Of a stretch of 14,087 nt of DNA, positions 1 to 6,525 are shown in pieces. This DNA is from an uncultured Methanobrevibacter sp. (GTDB lineage: Archaea; Methanobacteriota; Methanobacteria; Methanobacteriales; Methanobacteriaceae). Under the pieces are notes generated by a model. The model did no database searches. It saw only the letters and a program-made list of their open reading frames with translations, and was not told the origin of the DNA. Within the stretch, counting starts at the first letter, position 1. The number at the start of each line of letters is the position of its first letter. The stretch covers positions 1 to 14,087 of the forward strand of contig CACZPT010000123.1 of NCBI GenBank assembly GCA_902783085.1, in the 5' to 3' direction. A program made the position numbers and the translations under genes.

Positions 1-129
1 ATTTATGACTAGAGTTTATTCTGAAACATATTATAAAACTTGGTTGAATAAATTTTTTGCATGAAACTTAAAGTAAAATACTATAATGTTCATATTCATT
101 TAGTTCATTTTCGATATTTTTAGGTTAAT

Positions 130-145
130 CAAAACATTTATATAC
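130..145 (+). promoter_or_regulatory. candidate BRE/TATA promoter of the sulfur operon
   Basis: An A-rich BRE-like stretch (CAAAAC, 130-135) is followed by TTTATATA at 137-144, a good archaeal TATA box. With the usual spacing, transcription would start near 165-168, inside the palindromes at 151-179. Other TATA-like sequences downstream (172-179, 255-262) could also serve, so the true start is not settled. Confidence 0.45.
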
Positions 146-150
146 TAACA

Positions 151-179
151 ATAACAATTGTTATATTGTACTATATAAC
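151..179. promoter_or_regulatory. candidate operator: two overlapping palindromes sharing a half-site
   Basis: ATAACAATTGTTAT at 151-164 is a perfect 14-base palindrome. A second palindrome, 160-179, has nine of ten complementary pairs around a central GTAC. They share the GTTAT half-site at 160-164, so three half-sites ATAAC/GTTAT/ATAAC lie at 151-155, 160-164 and 175-179. The array starts six bases after the TATA box and covers the expected transcription start, where archaeal repressors commonly bind. The cognate regulator is unknown; low GC makes chance AT palindromes easier, but the G/C positions also match. Confidence 0.4.
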
Positions 180-324
180 ATATGATATATTTTATTAAGA
201 CCCATATATTTTCCCAAAAAAATCTTGAATTGTTTTAATAAGTATCATACATGATTATATGGTCGATTTTTAATGTTTTTCGAAATAAAAAAATTATAAA
301 TTCAAATTTATAGGTGATGATTAA

Positions 325-1620
325 ATGAGTGAAAAAAATTACGGATTAGCAACATTAGGTGTACGTGCAGGACAAATTCCAGACCCATCTACAGGGGCTC
401 AAGCTGTTCCAATTTATCAAACAACTTCATATGTATTTAAGGATTCTGATGAAGCAGCAAGAAGATTTGCACTTCAGGAATTTGGTCAAATTTATTCAAG
501 ACTTACAAACCCAACAAGTGATGTATTTGAGGCGAGAATAGCTGCAATTGAAGGAGGAAATTCCGGTCTTTCAACTGCAAGCGGTCTTGCAGCAATTACC
601 TATGCAATATTAAATGTTACCGAGCCGGGTGATAATATTGTATCCGCAGATAATCTTTATGGTGGAACATATCAATTATTTGATTACACACTTAAAGATT
701 TAGCAAGAGAAGTTAAATTTGTAAATTCACAAGACTTACAAGCATTTGAGGATGCAATTGATGATAAAACAAAAGCAATATACTGCGAATCTATAGGTAA
801 TCCAAAATTGGATGTACCTGATTTTGAAAAATTAGCAGAAATTGCACATAGTCATGATATCCCATTAATTGTGGATAATACTATTGGTGTAGGTTTAGTA
901 AGACCTTTAGAACATGGTGCAGACGTAATTGCAGCATCTGCAACAAAATATGTTGGGGGACATGGTACTGCAGTTGGCGGATACATTGTGGATTCAGGTA
1001 AATTTAATTGGGGTAATGGCAAATTCCCACAATTTTCAAATCCTGATCCAAGTTATCATGGATTAGTATTCTGGGATGCATTTGGTGATGTTGAAGGTCT
1101 TGGAAATATCGCATTCACTGTAAGAGCAAGAGCCAGATTATTACGTGATATTGGAGCAACTCAAGCACCGGTACACAGTTTCATATTCTTACAAGGTCTT
1201 GAAAGTTTAGATGTGCGTGTAAAAAGACATTCTGAAAATGCACTTAAGGTAGCAAAATTCTTAGAATCCCACCCTAAAGTTAATTGGGTTAATTACCCTG
1301 GTTTAGAATCCCATCCAACTTATGAAACAAATAAAAAATATCTAAATGATAATTTTGCAGGTATTTTAGGATTCGGGGTAAAAGGCGGTGAAGAAGCAGG
1401 AAGAAAAGTAATTGAAAACTTAAAATTATTCTCAATCCTTGCAAACATTGGTGATGCAAAAAGTTTAGCTATTCATCCTGCAAGTACAACCCATCAACAA
1501 TTAACACGGGAAGAACAAGAAGCAACCGGTGTTACACCAGATTTCATTAGATTATCCATTGGTTTAGAAGATGTGGATGATTTAATAGATGATTTAGCAC
1601 AAGCGTTAGATAAAATTTAA
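325..1620 (+). CDS. metY: O-acetylhomoserine sulfhydrylase (aminocarboxypropyltransferase)
   Basis: A PLP enzyme of the Cys/Met metabolism family that replaces the acetyl group of O-acetyl-L-homoserine with sulfide, giving homocysteine, the methionine precursor; cytoplasmic. The 431-residue length fits MetY rather than cystathionine gamma-synthase or lyase, which are nearer 380-400. Visible motifs are the N-terminal TRAxxxPDPSTGA-like opening (G-V-R-A-G-Q), the substrate/cofactor loop Y-S-R-L-T-N-P-T-S, the YGGTYQLF segment and the PLP lysine K208 in SATKYVGGHGTAVGG. The start is fixed by AGGTGATG seven to eight bases upstream. It is the first gene of a four-gene operon; the cysteine desulfurase follows after 26 bases. 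A role in sulfide assimilation suits a methanogen in sulfidic surroundings. Direct use of O-acetylserine or O-phosphohomoserine cannot be excluded from sequence. Confidence 0.93.
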   Translation: MSEKNYGLATLGVRAGQIPDPSTGAQAVPIYQTTSYVFKDSDEAARRFALQEFGQIYSRLTNPTSDVFEARIAAIEGGNSGLSTASGLAAITYAILNVTEPGDNIVSADNLYGGTYQLFDYTLKDLAREVKFVNSQDLQAFEDAIDDKTKAIYCESIGNPKLDVPDFEKLAEIAHSHDIPLIVDNTIGVGLVRPLEHGADVIAASATKYVGGHGTAVGGYIVDSGKFNWGNGKFPQFSNPDPSYHGLVFWDAFGDVEGLGNIAFTVRARARLLRDIGATQAPVHSFIFLQGLESLDVRVKRHSENALKVAKFLESHPKVNWVNYPGLESHPTYETNKKYLNDNFAGILGFGVKGGEEAGRKVIENLKLFSILANIGDAKSLAIHPASTTHQQLTREEQEATGVTPDFIRLSIGLEDVDDLIDDLAQALDKI

Positions 1621-1646
1621 ATTAATTAATAAACTGGAGATTAAGG

Positions 1647-2831
1647 ATGTATTTAGATAATTCAGCAACTACAAAAATCAATAAAGAAGTTTTAGATGAA
1701 ATGTTACCTTATCTTAAAGATGAGTTTGGAAATCCATCTACTTTATATTCAATTGGTCGTGAATCTAAAAAAGCTTTAGATAATGCTAGACAACAAATAG
1801 CTAATTCAATTAATGCAAAAAGTGATGAAATTATATTCACAAGCGGTGGAACAGAGTCTGATAATCTGGCTATTAAAGGTATAGCCTTTAAGTTGCAAAA
1901 TAGGGGAAAACATATTATCACTTCCGAAATTGAACATCCTGCTGTAAAACAATCTTTATATTTCCTTGAAACTTTAGATTTTAAAGTAACATATTTGCCA
2001 GTATATGAAAATGGTATAATTAAAATTGAAGATTTAAAAAATGCTATAACTCCCGAAACAATTTTAATAACTATTATGCATGGTAATAATGAAATTGGTA
2101 CTCTTCAACCAATCGAAGAAATTGGAAAAATTGCTCATGAGAATAATATTGTATTCCATACAGATGCTGTTCAAACTTTTGGTAAAGTTGAAATAGATGT
2201 TGAAAAACAGAATATTGATTTACTCTCATTATCTTCTCATAAAATAAACGGACCAAAAGGTGTTGGAGCAATTTATATTAAAAAAGGTTTAAGACTAGTA
2301 CCTATTATTCATGGTGGTGGCCAAGAAAGAGGAATAAGATCCGGGACTGAAAATGTTGCAGGTATTGTCGGTTTTGGAAAAGCAGCTGAACTTGCATGTA
2401 GTAATTTATCAGAGCATGAAGAGAAATTATCTAAGATAAGGGATGAAATTATTGAAAAAGTATTAGATAAGATTCCTGAATCTTACTTAAATGGTGATGA
2501 GACTCATAGACTACCAAATGTTATTAACTTTAGATTTAAAGCTATTGAAGGAGAATCACTAATATTAATGTTAGATGCAAAAGGTTATCAAGCATCAACT
2601 GGTTCTGCTTGTTCATCAAAAACTTTAGAAGCATCTCCAGTTTTAACTGCATTAGGACTTGATCCTGTTGATGTCCATGGTTCTTTAAGGATTTCATTAG
2701 CTCCGGATAGCGATAATTTTGACATTGATGATTTTGTTAATGTAATTAGTGAATCTGTTGAAACATTAAGAGAAATGTCTCCTCTTTGGAATCAAGATAC
2801 GGATTACGATGAGATAATGAAAAGAAAATAA
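1647..2831 (+). CDS. nifS: cysteine desulfurase, NifS/IscS family
   Basis: PLP-dependent enzyme that removes sulfur from L-cysteine as a persulfide on an active-site cysteine, leaving alanine, and hands it to the Fe-S scaffold. The 394-residue protein opens with YLDNSATT, typical of the family. The PLP lysine is K199 in SSHKINGPKGVG, and the catalytic cysteine is C322 in the S-T-G-S-A-C-S-S loop. This loop and the overall length place it in the NifS/IscS (group I) class rather than the SufS class. GGAGA at 1636-1640 lies six bases before the ATG. It sits 13 bases upstream of the U-type scaffold, the classic desulfurase-scaffold pair. It could also supply sulfur for tRNA thiolation. The choice between the names nifS and iscS is a matter of convention here. 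Confidence 0.93.
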   Translation: MYLDNSATTKINKEVLDEMLPYLKDEFGNPSTLYSIGRESKKALDNARQQIANSINAKSDEIIFTSGGTESDNLAIKGIAFKLQNRGKHIITSEIEHPAVKQSLYFLETLDFKVTYLPVYENGIIKIEDLKNAITPETILITIMHGNNEIGTLQPIEEIGKIAHENNIVFHTDAVQTFGKVEIDVEKQNIDLLSLSSHKINGPKGVGAIYIKKGLRLVPIIHGGGQERGIRSGTENVAGIVGFGKAAELACSNLSEHEEKLSKIRDEIIEKVLDKIPESYLNGDETHRLPNVINFRFKAIEGESLILMLDAKGYQASTGSACSSKTLEASPVLTALGLDPVDVHGSLRISLAPDSDNFDIDDFVNVISESVETLREMSPLWNQDTDYDEIMKRK

Positions 2832-2844
2832 ATGGGGGATTATT

Positions 2845-3222
2845 ATGAATTATAGTGAAAAAGTAATGGATCATTTTACAAATCCTAGAAATTGTAAAAA
2901 AATGGAAAATCCAGATGGTGTTGGGACTGTTGGAAACCCAACTTGTGGAGATTTAATGACAATCTATATTAAAGTTGATGATGATGTTATTACAGATATT
3001 TCATTTCAAACTTTCGGTTGTGGTGCAGCTATTGCAACAAGCAGTATGATTACTGAAATAGCTGTTGGAAAAACCTTAGATGAAGCTTTAGAAATATCTC
3101 GTAATGATGTGGCAAGTGAATTAGATGGACTTCCTCCTGTTAAAATGCATTGTTCAAATTTAGCGGCTGATGGCCTTAAAGCAGCAATTGAAAATTATCA
3201 TCAAACACATCAACAAAATTAA
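2845..3222 (+). CDS. iscU: iron-sulfur cluster assembly scaffold, IscU/NifU N-terminal family
   Basis: Scaffold on which [2Fe-2S] and [4Fe-4S] clusters are built from desulfurase sulfur and iron before transfer to apoproteins; cytoplasmic. At 125 residues it is a stand-alone U-type domain without the NifU ferredoxin or C-terminal domains. The three cluster cysteines are visible: C34 in GNPTCGD (with D36, the residue whose loss stabilises clusters in relatives), C59 in FGCGAAIATSS, and C103 in KMHCSNLA. H102 lies beside C103. An extra cysteine, C17, sits in the NPRNCKKM segment. TGGGGGAT upstream is the ribosome binding site. No co-chaperones (HscA/HscB) are encoded nearby. The 50 bases before the next gene hold a perfect AT inverted repeat. 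Confidence 0.94.
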   Translation: MNYSEKVMDHFTNPRNCKKMENPDGVGTVGNPTCGDLMTIYIKVDDDVITDISFQTFGCGAAIATSSMITEIAVGKTLDEALEISRNDVASELDGLPPVKMHCSNLAADGLKAAIENYHQTHQQN

Positions 3223-3232
3223 ATACTATTAA

Positions 3233-3255
3233 AATATATTATTAAATAATATATT
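3233..3255. repeat. perfect 11-bp inverted repeat between the scaffold and superoxide reductase genes
   Basis: AATATATTATT (3233-3243) and AATAATATATT (3245-3255) are exact reverse complements separated by one base. The repeat ends five bases before the GGAGA ribosome binding site of the next gene. It could be a weak RNA hairpin or contain an internal promoter or operator. It is pure A/T, so chance is a real alternative. Confidence 0.4.
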
Positions 3256-3272
3256 ATTAAGGAGACTATTAT

Positions 3273-3650
3273 ATGGCAAAAATCATTAAATGTGACGATT
3301 GTGGAAGTATAGTGGAAGTTGTTGTTGATGGAGAAAGCGATCCTTGTGATGCTCACATGGAATTGTTAGATGCTCAATTAGAGGGTGATAAAGCTCCTAA
3401 ACACAAACCAGTAGTTGAAATTGATGGTGATACTGTCAATGTTAAAGTTGGTGAAGTACAACATCCTATGGAAGATGCACATTATATTCAATTTATTCAA
3501 GTGATTGTTGGCAATGAATCATACACTAAAACTTTAAGCCCTGGTGAAGTACCTGAAGCAAGTTTCCTTGTTGGTGCTGATAAAATTGCTGCAAATGATG
3601 TTGTAGCAATTCAATATTGTAATTTACATGGACTTTGGTCCAGTGAATAA
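3273..3650 (+). CDS. dfx: superoxide reductase, desulfoferrodoxin type with a degenerate N-terminal iron centre
   Basis: Non-haem iron enzyme that reduces superoxide to hydrogen peroxide without making oxygen, used by anaerobes. The catalytic Fe(His4Cys) ligands are all present: H44 in PKHKP, H64 and H70 in QHPMEDAHY, C116 and H119 in YCNLHGLW; the active-site lysine K43 is kept, but the glutamate usually before it is P42. The N-terminal desulforedoxin-like domain keeps C7 and C10 (CDDC) and C25, but the usual CC pair reads P24-C25, so one of four rubredoxin-like ligands is missing. At 125 residues it matches two-domain desulfoferrodoxin rather than short neelaredoxin. Placement after the Fe-S assembly genes suggests protection of clusters from oxygen. 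GGAGA at 3261-3265 supports the start; the stop codon lies in the base of the terminator hairpin. Confidence 0.92.
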   Translation: MAKIIKCDDCGSIVEVVVDGESDPCDAHMELLDAQLEGDKAPKHKPVVEIDGDTVNVKVGEVQHPMEDAHYIQFIQVIVGNESYTKTLSPGEVPEASFLVGADKIAANDVVAIQYCNLHGLWSSE

Positions 3651-3690
3651 ATTTAAGAATTTTTCTTAAATTTTTTCTTTTTTTCTTTTA
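3649..3690 (+). terminator. hairpin plus T-tract terminator of the sulfur operon
   Basis: AAATTTAAGAA (3649-3659) pairs perfectly with TTCTTAAATTT (3663-3673) across a three-base loop. T tracts follow (3671-3676, 3678-3684, 3686-3689). The stem is AT-rich and therefore weak, but T tracts alone terminate archaeal RNA polymerase. It overlaps the last bases of the superoxide reductase stop codon. Confidence 0.7.
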
Positions 3691-3697
3691 TACAAAA
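3686..3697 (+). promoter_or_regulatory. candidate TATA box for the membrane-protein/RecJ-like operon
   Basis: TTTATACAAAA-like sequence starting about 3687, directly after the terminator T tract. With normal spacing the transcript would begin near 3717, about 14 bases before the GTG start. A second TATA-like sequence (TTTATAAA, 3713-3720) is too close to the start codon to be the main element. Confidence 0.3.
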
Positions 3698-3730
3698 TTT
3701 TAATAATGTCTTTTTATAAAAATTATTATT

Positions 3731-4231
3731 GTGTCAAACTATAATAAAGTAATAATTTTTATCGTTGTTTTAATCATTTTTTCAGCTTCTGTAATCTATT
3801 TATATACTTCAGAAAACAGTATTAATAGAACAATGCCCGAAATCAGTTCAAATATTGTAAGGGGTGATAATTCATATAATGAAGCTGTTGATTTATTAAA
3901 TGATAGGGATTTTAATGGAGCTAGGAACAGTGCAATGTCTGCAAGTGATTGTTTTAATAACTCGTTTAGTCAATTATTGTCTATAAGGAACAATTATACG
4001 TCAGATACAAATGATGTTTATAAAAAATATATTGATGCTGCTTTAAATGAAGTTGAATTAAAACGTAATGCTACTAATTATTTATTAACAGCTATTGATT
4101 ATTTGGAAAATAATCAAAATAGCACAGGTAGTTATTATGCGTCTCAAGCTAATGATTTTATGTATGAGGCCATTGAATTTCAAAATGTAAGAATCAGTAT
4201 TGTTAAAGATAATCCTAGTTTATTCAAATGA
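3731..4231 (+). CDS. membrane-anchored extracytoplasmic protein of unknown function
   Basis: I do not recognise a named family. The 166 residues begin with a short polar, lysine-containing tip and one hydrophobic helix (about residues 7-25, V-I-I-F-I-V-V-L-I-I-F), which reads as a signal anchor. The rest is hydrophilic and mostly helical in character, with alternating Ala/Leu/Asn/Tyr, resembling the helical-hairpin outer domains of pseudomurein-clad methanogens. Five N-X-S/T sequons (NRT, NNS, NYT, NAT, NST) are spread through it, fitting an outward-facing glycosylated domain. The GTG start at 3731 is the only start that keeps the hydrophobic helix near the terminus; no clear ribosome binding site precedes it. 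Its TGA is part of the ribosome binding site of the next gene, so the two are probably translated together. Confidence 0.7.
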   Translation: MSNYNKVIIFIVVLIIFSASVIYLYTSENSINRTMPEISSNIVRGDNSYNEAVDLLNDRDFNGARNSAMSASDCFNNSFSQLLSIRNNYTSDTNDVYKKYIDAALNEVELKRNATNYLLTAIDYLENNQNSTGSYYASQANDFMYEAIEFQNVRISIVKDNPSLFK

Positions 4232-4241
4232 GGTTTTTAAA

Positions 4242-6515
4242 TTGAAAAAAAATTGTCCAAAATGTAGAGGTTCTGGATTAGTAGTTGTTGATTATAAAGA
4301 ATGTTCTAGCTGTGGCGGTACTGGTTATGAAGATGATTCCTTTGATGTTGGAAATCATTTTAAAGGAATAAATAATAAAGCTAGAGCTAAATTTGATTTA
4401 GGTTCACAACAAGATATTCCATGTGAGGCTTGTAATGGAAAAGGCCAAGTAGAAGTTTATGAAAATTGCCCTTATTGTGGTGGTACTGGTCAAATTAATG
4501 TATGTAGGGATTGTGGAAAACATATTGATGAAAGTCAAGATATTTGTCCTGAATGTGCTAGTAGAAGAAAAGAGGATAGGATGAAACTTGAAAAGTTAGA
4601 AAAAGACCGTATTGCTCGTGAAAAAGAGGTCCGTGATGTTTATGTATTGGATCCATTATGTGAAATGAGAGATATGGATCGTGATAAATTATACAAAGGT
4701 AAAATCACTAGAATTGAAAATTATGGTGCTTTTATTACTTTAAACAACAATGTTTGGGGACTTATGAGAGGGAATGTCTCTGATTATCATGTTGGTGAAG
4801 AAATTATTGTATTTATAACATCTATTAAATCAAGAGAAGGAAAAATTGATTTTGCACCAGCATATGTAGGAACTTATAAACTTAAAAAATTAACTAAATC
4901 CATTGCACGCACACTTATTAGTAATTTGGATAGTAAAATGGGTAAAATGGTTCGTATTGATGGTAAAGTTCTACAAATTCAGCAAACATCAGGTCCAACA
5001 ATTTTTACTATTGCAGATGAAAGCGGTGTTAGTGAAGTGGCTGCTTTTGATGAAGCAGGTGTTAGGGCTTATCCTGATGTTGATATTGATGATTCTGTTG
5101 AAATTTTAGGAGAAGTTAATCAACATGGTGGTAAAACACAAATTGAATCACAGTCTTTAATTAAATTAGAAGGTTCTAAAAAAGAACAATTAGATAATTT
5201 AATTGAAATAGCATTAAATGAAAGAGCAGAACCTGAAAATGTTGACTTTTTAGTTAAAAGTGATGTTTTAAATAGACTTAAGCCGAAAATGAGGGAAGCA
5301 GCACGTAAAATTAGAAGAGCTATTCTTGATGGTAGGACTATTTTACTTAGACATCACAATGATGCTGACGGTATTTGTGCTGGAATTGCTATGGAAAAAG
5401 CTTTGATTCCATTAATTAAAGAAATTAATCCAAGTAATGATGCAGAATATTATTATTTCAAAAGATCCCCTTCTAAAGCTCCATTTTATGAATTAGAAGA
5501 TGTTGTTAAAGATTTATCTTATGCACTTGAAGACCAAGAAAGACATGGTCAAAAATTGCCATTAATTGTATTGTTAGATAATGGTTCAACTGAAGAAGAT
5601 ATTGTTGCATTAATGCAGGCTAAAATTTATGATATCGAAGTGGTTGTAATTGACCATCATTTCCCAGGAGATTTATTAACTGTTGATGAGAGGGATGGAG
5701 AAATTTATGCAGCCACTGTTGCAGTTGATGAATATGTTGATACTCATGTAAATCCATATCTTGTTGGTGGAGATTCACAATTAACAGCCGGTGCATTAGC
5801 AACTGAAGTAGCACATATTATTAATCCTAATGTTAAACAATTAATTAAGCATTTACCTGCAGTTGCGGCTTTAGGAGATCGTGCTGAGTGTGGTGAAGTT
5901 TATCAATATTTAGAATTAGCTAAACAAAAGGGTTTTGATAAAAATCATCTTGCTAAAATTGCAGAATGTATTGATTTCGAATCATACTTTTTAAGATTTA
6001 TGAATGGTAGAGGAATAATGGATACAATTTTGGCTGTTGATAATATTGATAAACATGAAAAAATGATTAATGCATTATATAAAGAGTATGAAAAGAGAAT
6101 TGATAATCAACTTAAAGCAGCTCTTCCAAATATTAAACAAACTCAATTTGAAAATGGAATTTATTTTAATATGATGGATGTTGAAAAATATGCACATAAG
6201 TTTACATTCCCTGCTCCGGGTAAAACTTGTGGTTTTGTTCATGATAAAATTGTAAAAGAATTAGGGGATGATAAACCTATAGTAACCTTAGGTCATGGCC
6301 CTGATTTTGGAGTATTTAGAGCTACTGATGCAGTTAATGCGGAGTTTGGTTTCAATGTTAATGAGATTGTAGCTAATTTATCACAATGTATTCCTTCGGC
6401 GGGTATTGATGGTGGAGGACATGAATGTGCAGGTTCTATTAAATATATTGAGGGATTGGGCGAGAAAGTATTGTATGAAGTTGTTCTTCAAATAAAATCA
6501 TTATCTAAATCATGA
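4242..6515 (+). CDS. archaeal RecJ-like DHH phosphoesterase/exonuclease with DnaJ-type zinc finger, S1 and OB domains
   Basis: Member of the archaea-specific RecJ-like family with a DnaJ zinc finger; a nuclease role on single-stranded DNA or RNA is inferred from the family. Numbered from TTG 4242 (757 residues): four CxxCxGxG motifs at 5-12, 21-28, 61-68 and 76-83, with a 32-residue insert between the second and third; an extra zinc ribbon C88/C91/C102/C105; a charged helix about 106-132; S1 domain about 150-207 (GKITRI, NYGAFITL); an OB fold about 235-315; DHH core with H371-H372-N-D374-A-D376-G and D471-H472-H473; DHHA1 end with GGGHECAGS at 724-732. All metal-binding motifs look intact, so the enzyme should be active. 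GAGGT at 4230-4234, seven bases before TTG 4242, decides that start over the TTG at 4200. Confidence 0.9.
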   Translation: MKKNCPKCRGSGLVVVDYKECSSCGGTGYEDDSFDVGNHFKGINNKARAKFDLGSQQDIPCEACNGKGQVEVYENCPYCGGTGQINVCRDCGKHIDESQDICPECASRRKEDRMKLEKLEKDRIAREKEVRDVYVLDPLCEMRDMDRDKLYKGKITRIENYGAFITLNNNVWGLMRGNVSDYHVGEEIIVFITSIKSREGKIDFAPAYVGTYKLKKLTKSIARTLISNLDSKMGKMVRIDGKVLQIQQTSGPTIFTIADESGVSEVAAFDEAGVRAYPDVDIDDSVEILGEVNQHGGKTQIESQSLIKLEGSKKEQLDNLIEIALNERAEPENVDFLVKSDVLNRLKPKMREAARKIRRAILDGRTILLRHHNDADGICAGIAMEKALIPLIKEINPSNDAEYYYFKRSPSKAPFYELEDVVKDLSYALEDQERHGQKLPLIVLLDNGSTEEDIVALMQAKIYDIEVVVIDHHFPGDLLTVDERDGEIYAATVAVDEYVDTHVNPYLVGGDSQLTAGALATEVAHIINPNVKQLIKHLPAVAALGDRAECGEVYQYLELAKQKGFDKNHLAKIAECIDFESYFLRFMNGRGIMDTILAVDNIDKHEKMINALYKEYEKRIDNQLKAALPNIKQTQFENGIYFNMMDVEKYAHKFTFPAPGKTCGFVHDKIVKELGDDKPIVTLGHGPDFGVFRATDAVNAEFGFNVNEIVANLSQCIPSAGIDGGGHECAGSIKYIEGLGEKVLYEVVLQIKSLSKS

Positions 6516-6525
6516 TTTGATAAAT

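Larger units (their letters stand above)
1..324. other. intergenic leader/promoter region upstream of the sulfur operon
   Basis: I see no convincing coding sequence, tRNA or CRISPR repeat in these bases. The stretch is extremely AT-rich and holds several TATA-like sequences (around 137-144, 172-179 and 255-262), the overlapping palindromes at 151-179 listed separately, a small inverted repeat at 244-255 (ATCAT-ac-ATGAT), and a strong ribosome binding site, AGGTGATG, at 312-319 that fixes the start at 325. If transcription starts from the TATA element near 137, the 5' leader is about 155 bases, long for an archaeal mRNA. I could not match it to a known riboswitch. Confidence 0.6.

Noticed and set aside
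314..320. GTGATGA, matching the box C consensus of C/D guide RNAs
   Set aside because: No box D or C'/D' elements at suitable distances; it is the ribosome binding site of the first gene.
4200..4241. Upstream TTG that would lengthen the RecJ-like protein by 14 residues
   Set aside because: It lies inside the preceding gene without a ribosome binding site, while GAGGT sits seven bases before TTG 4242, where the zinc finger begins.
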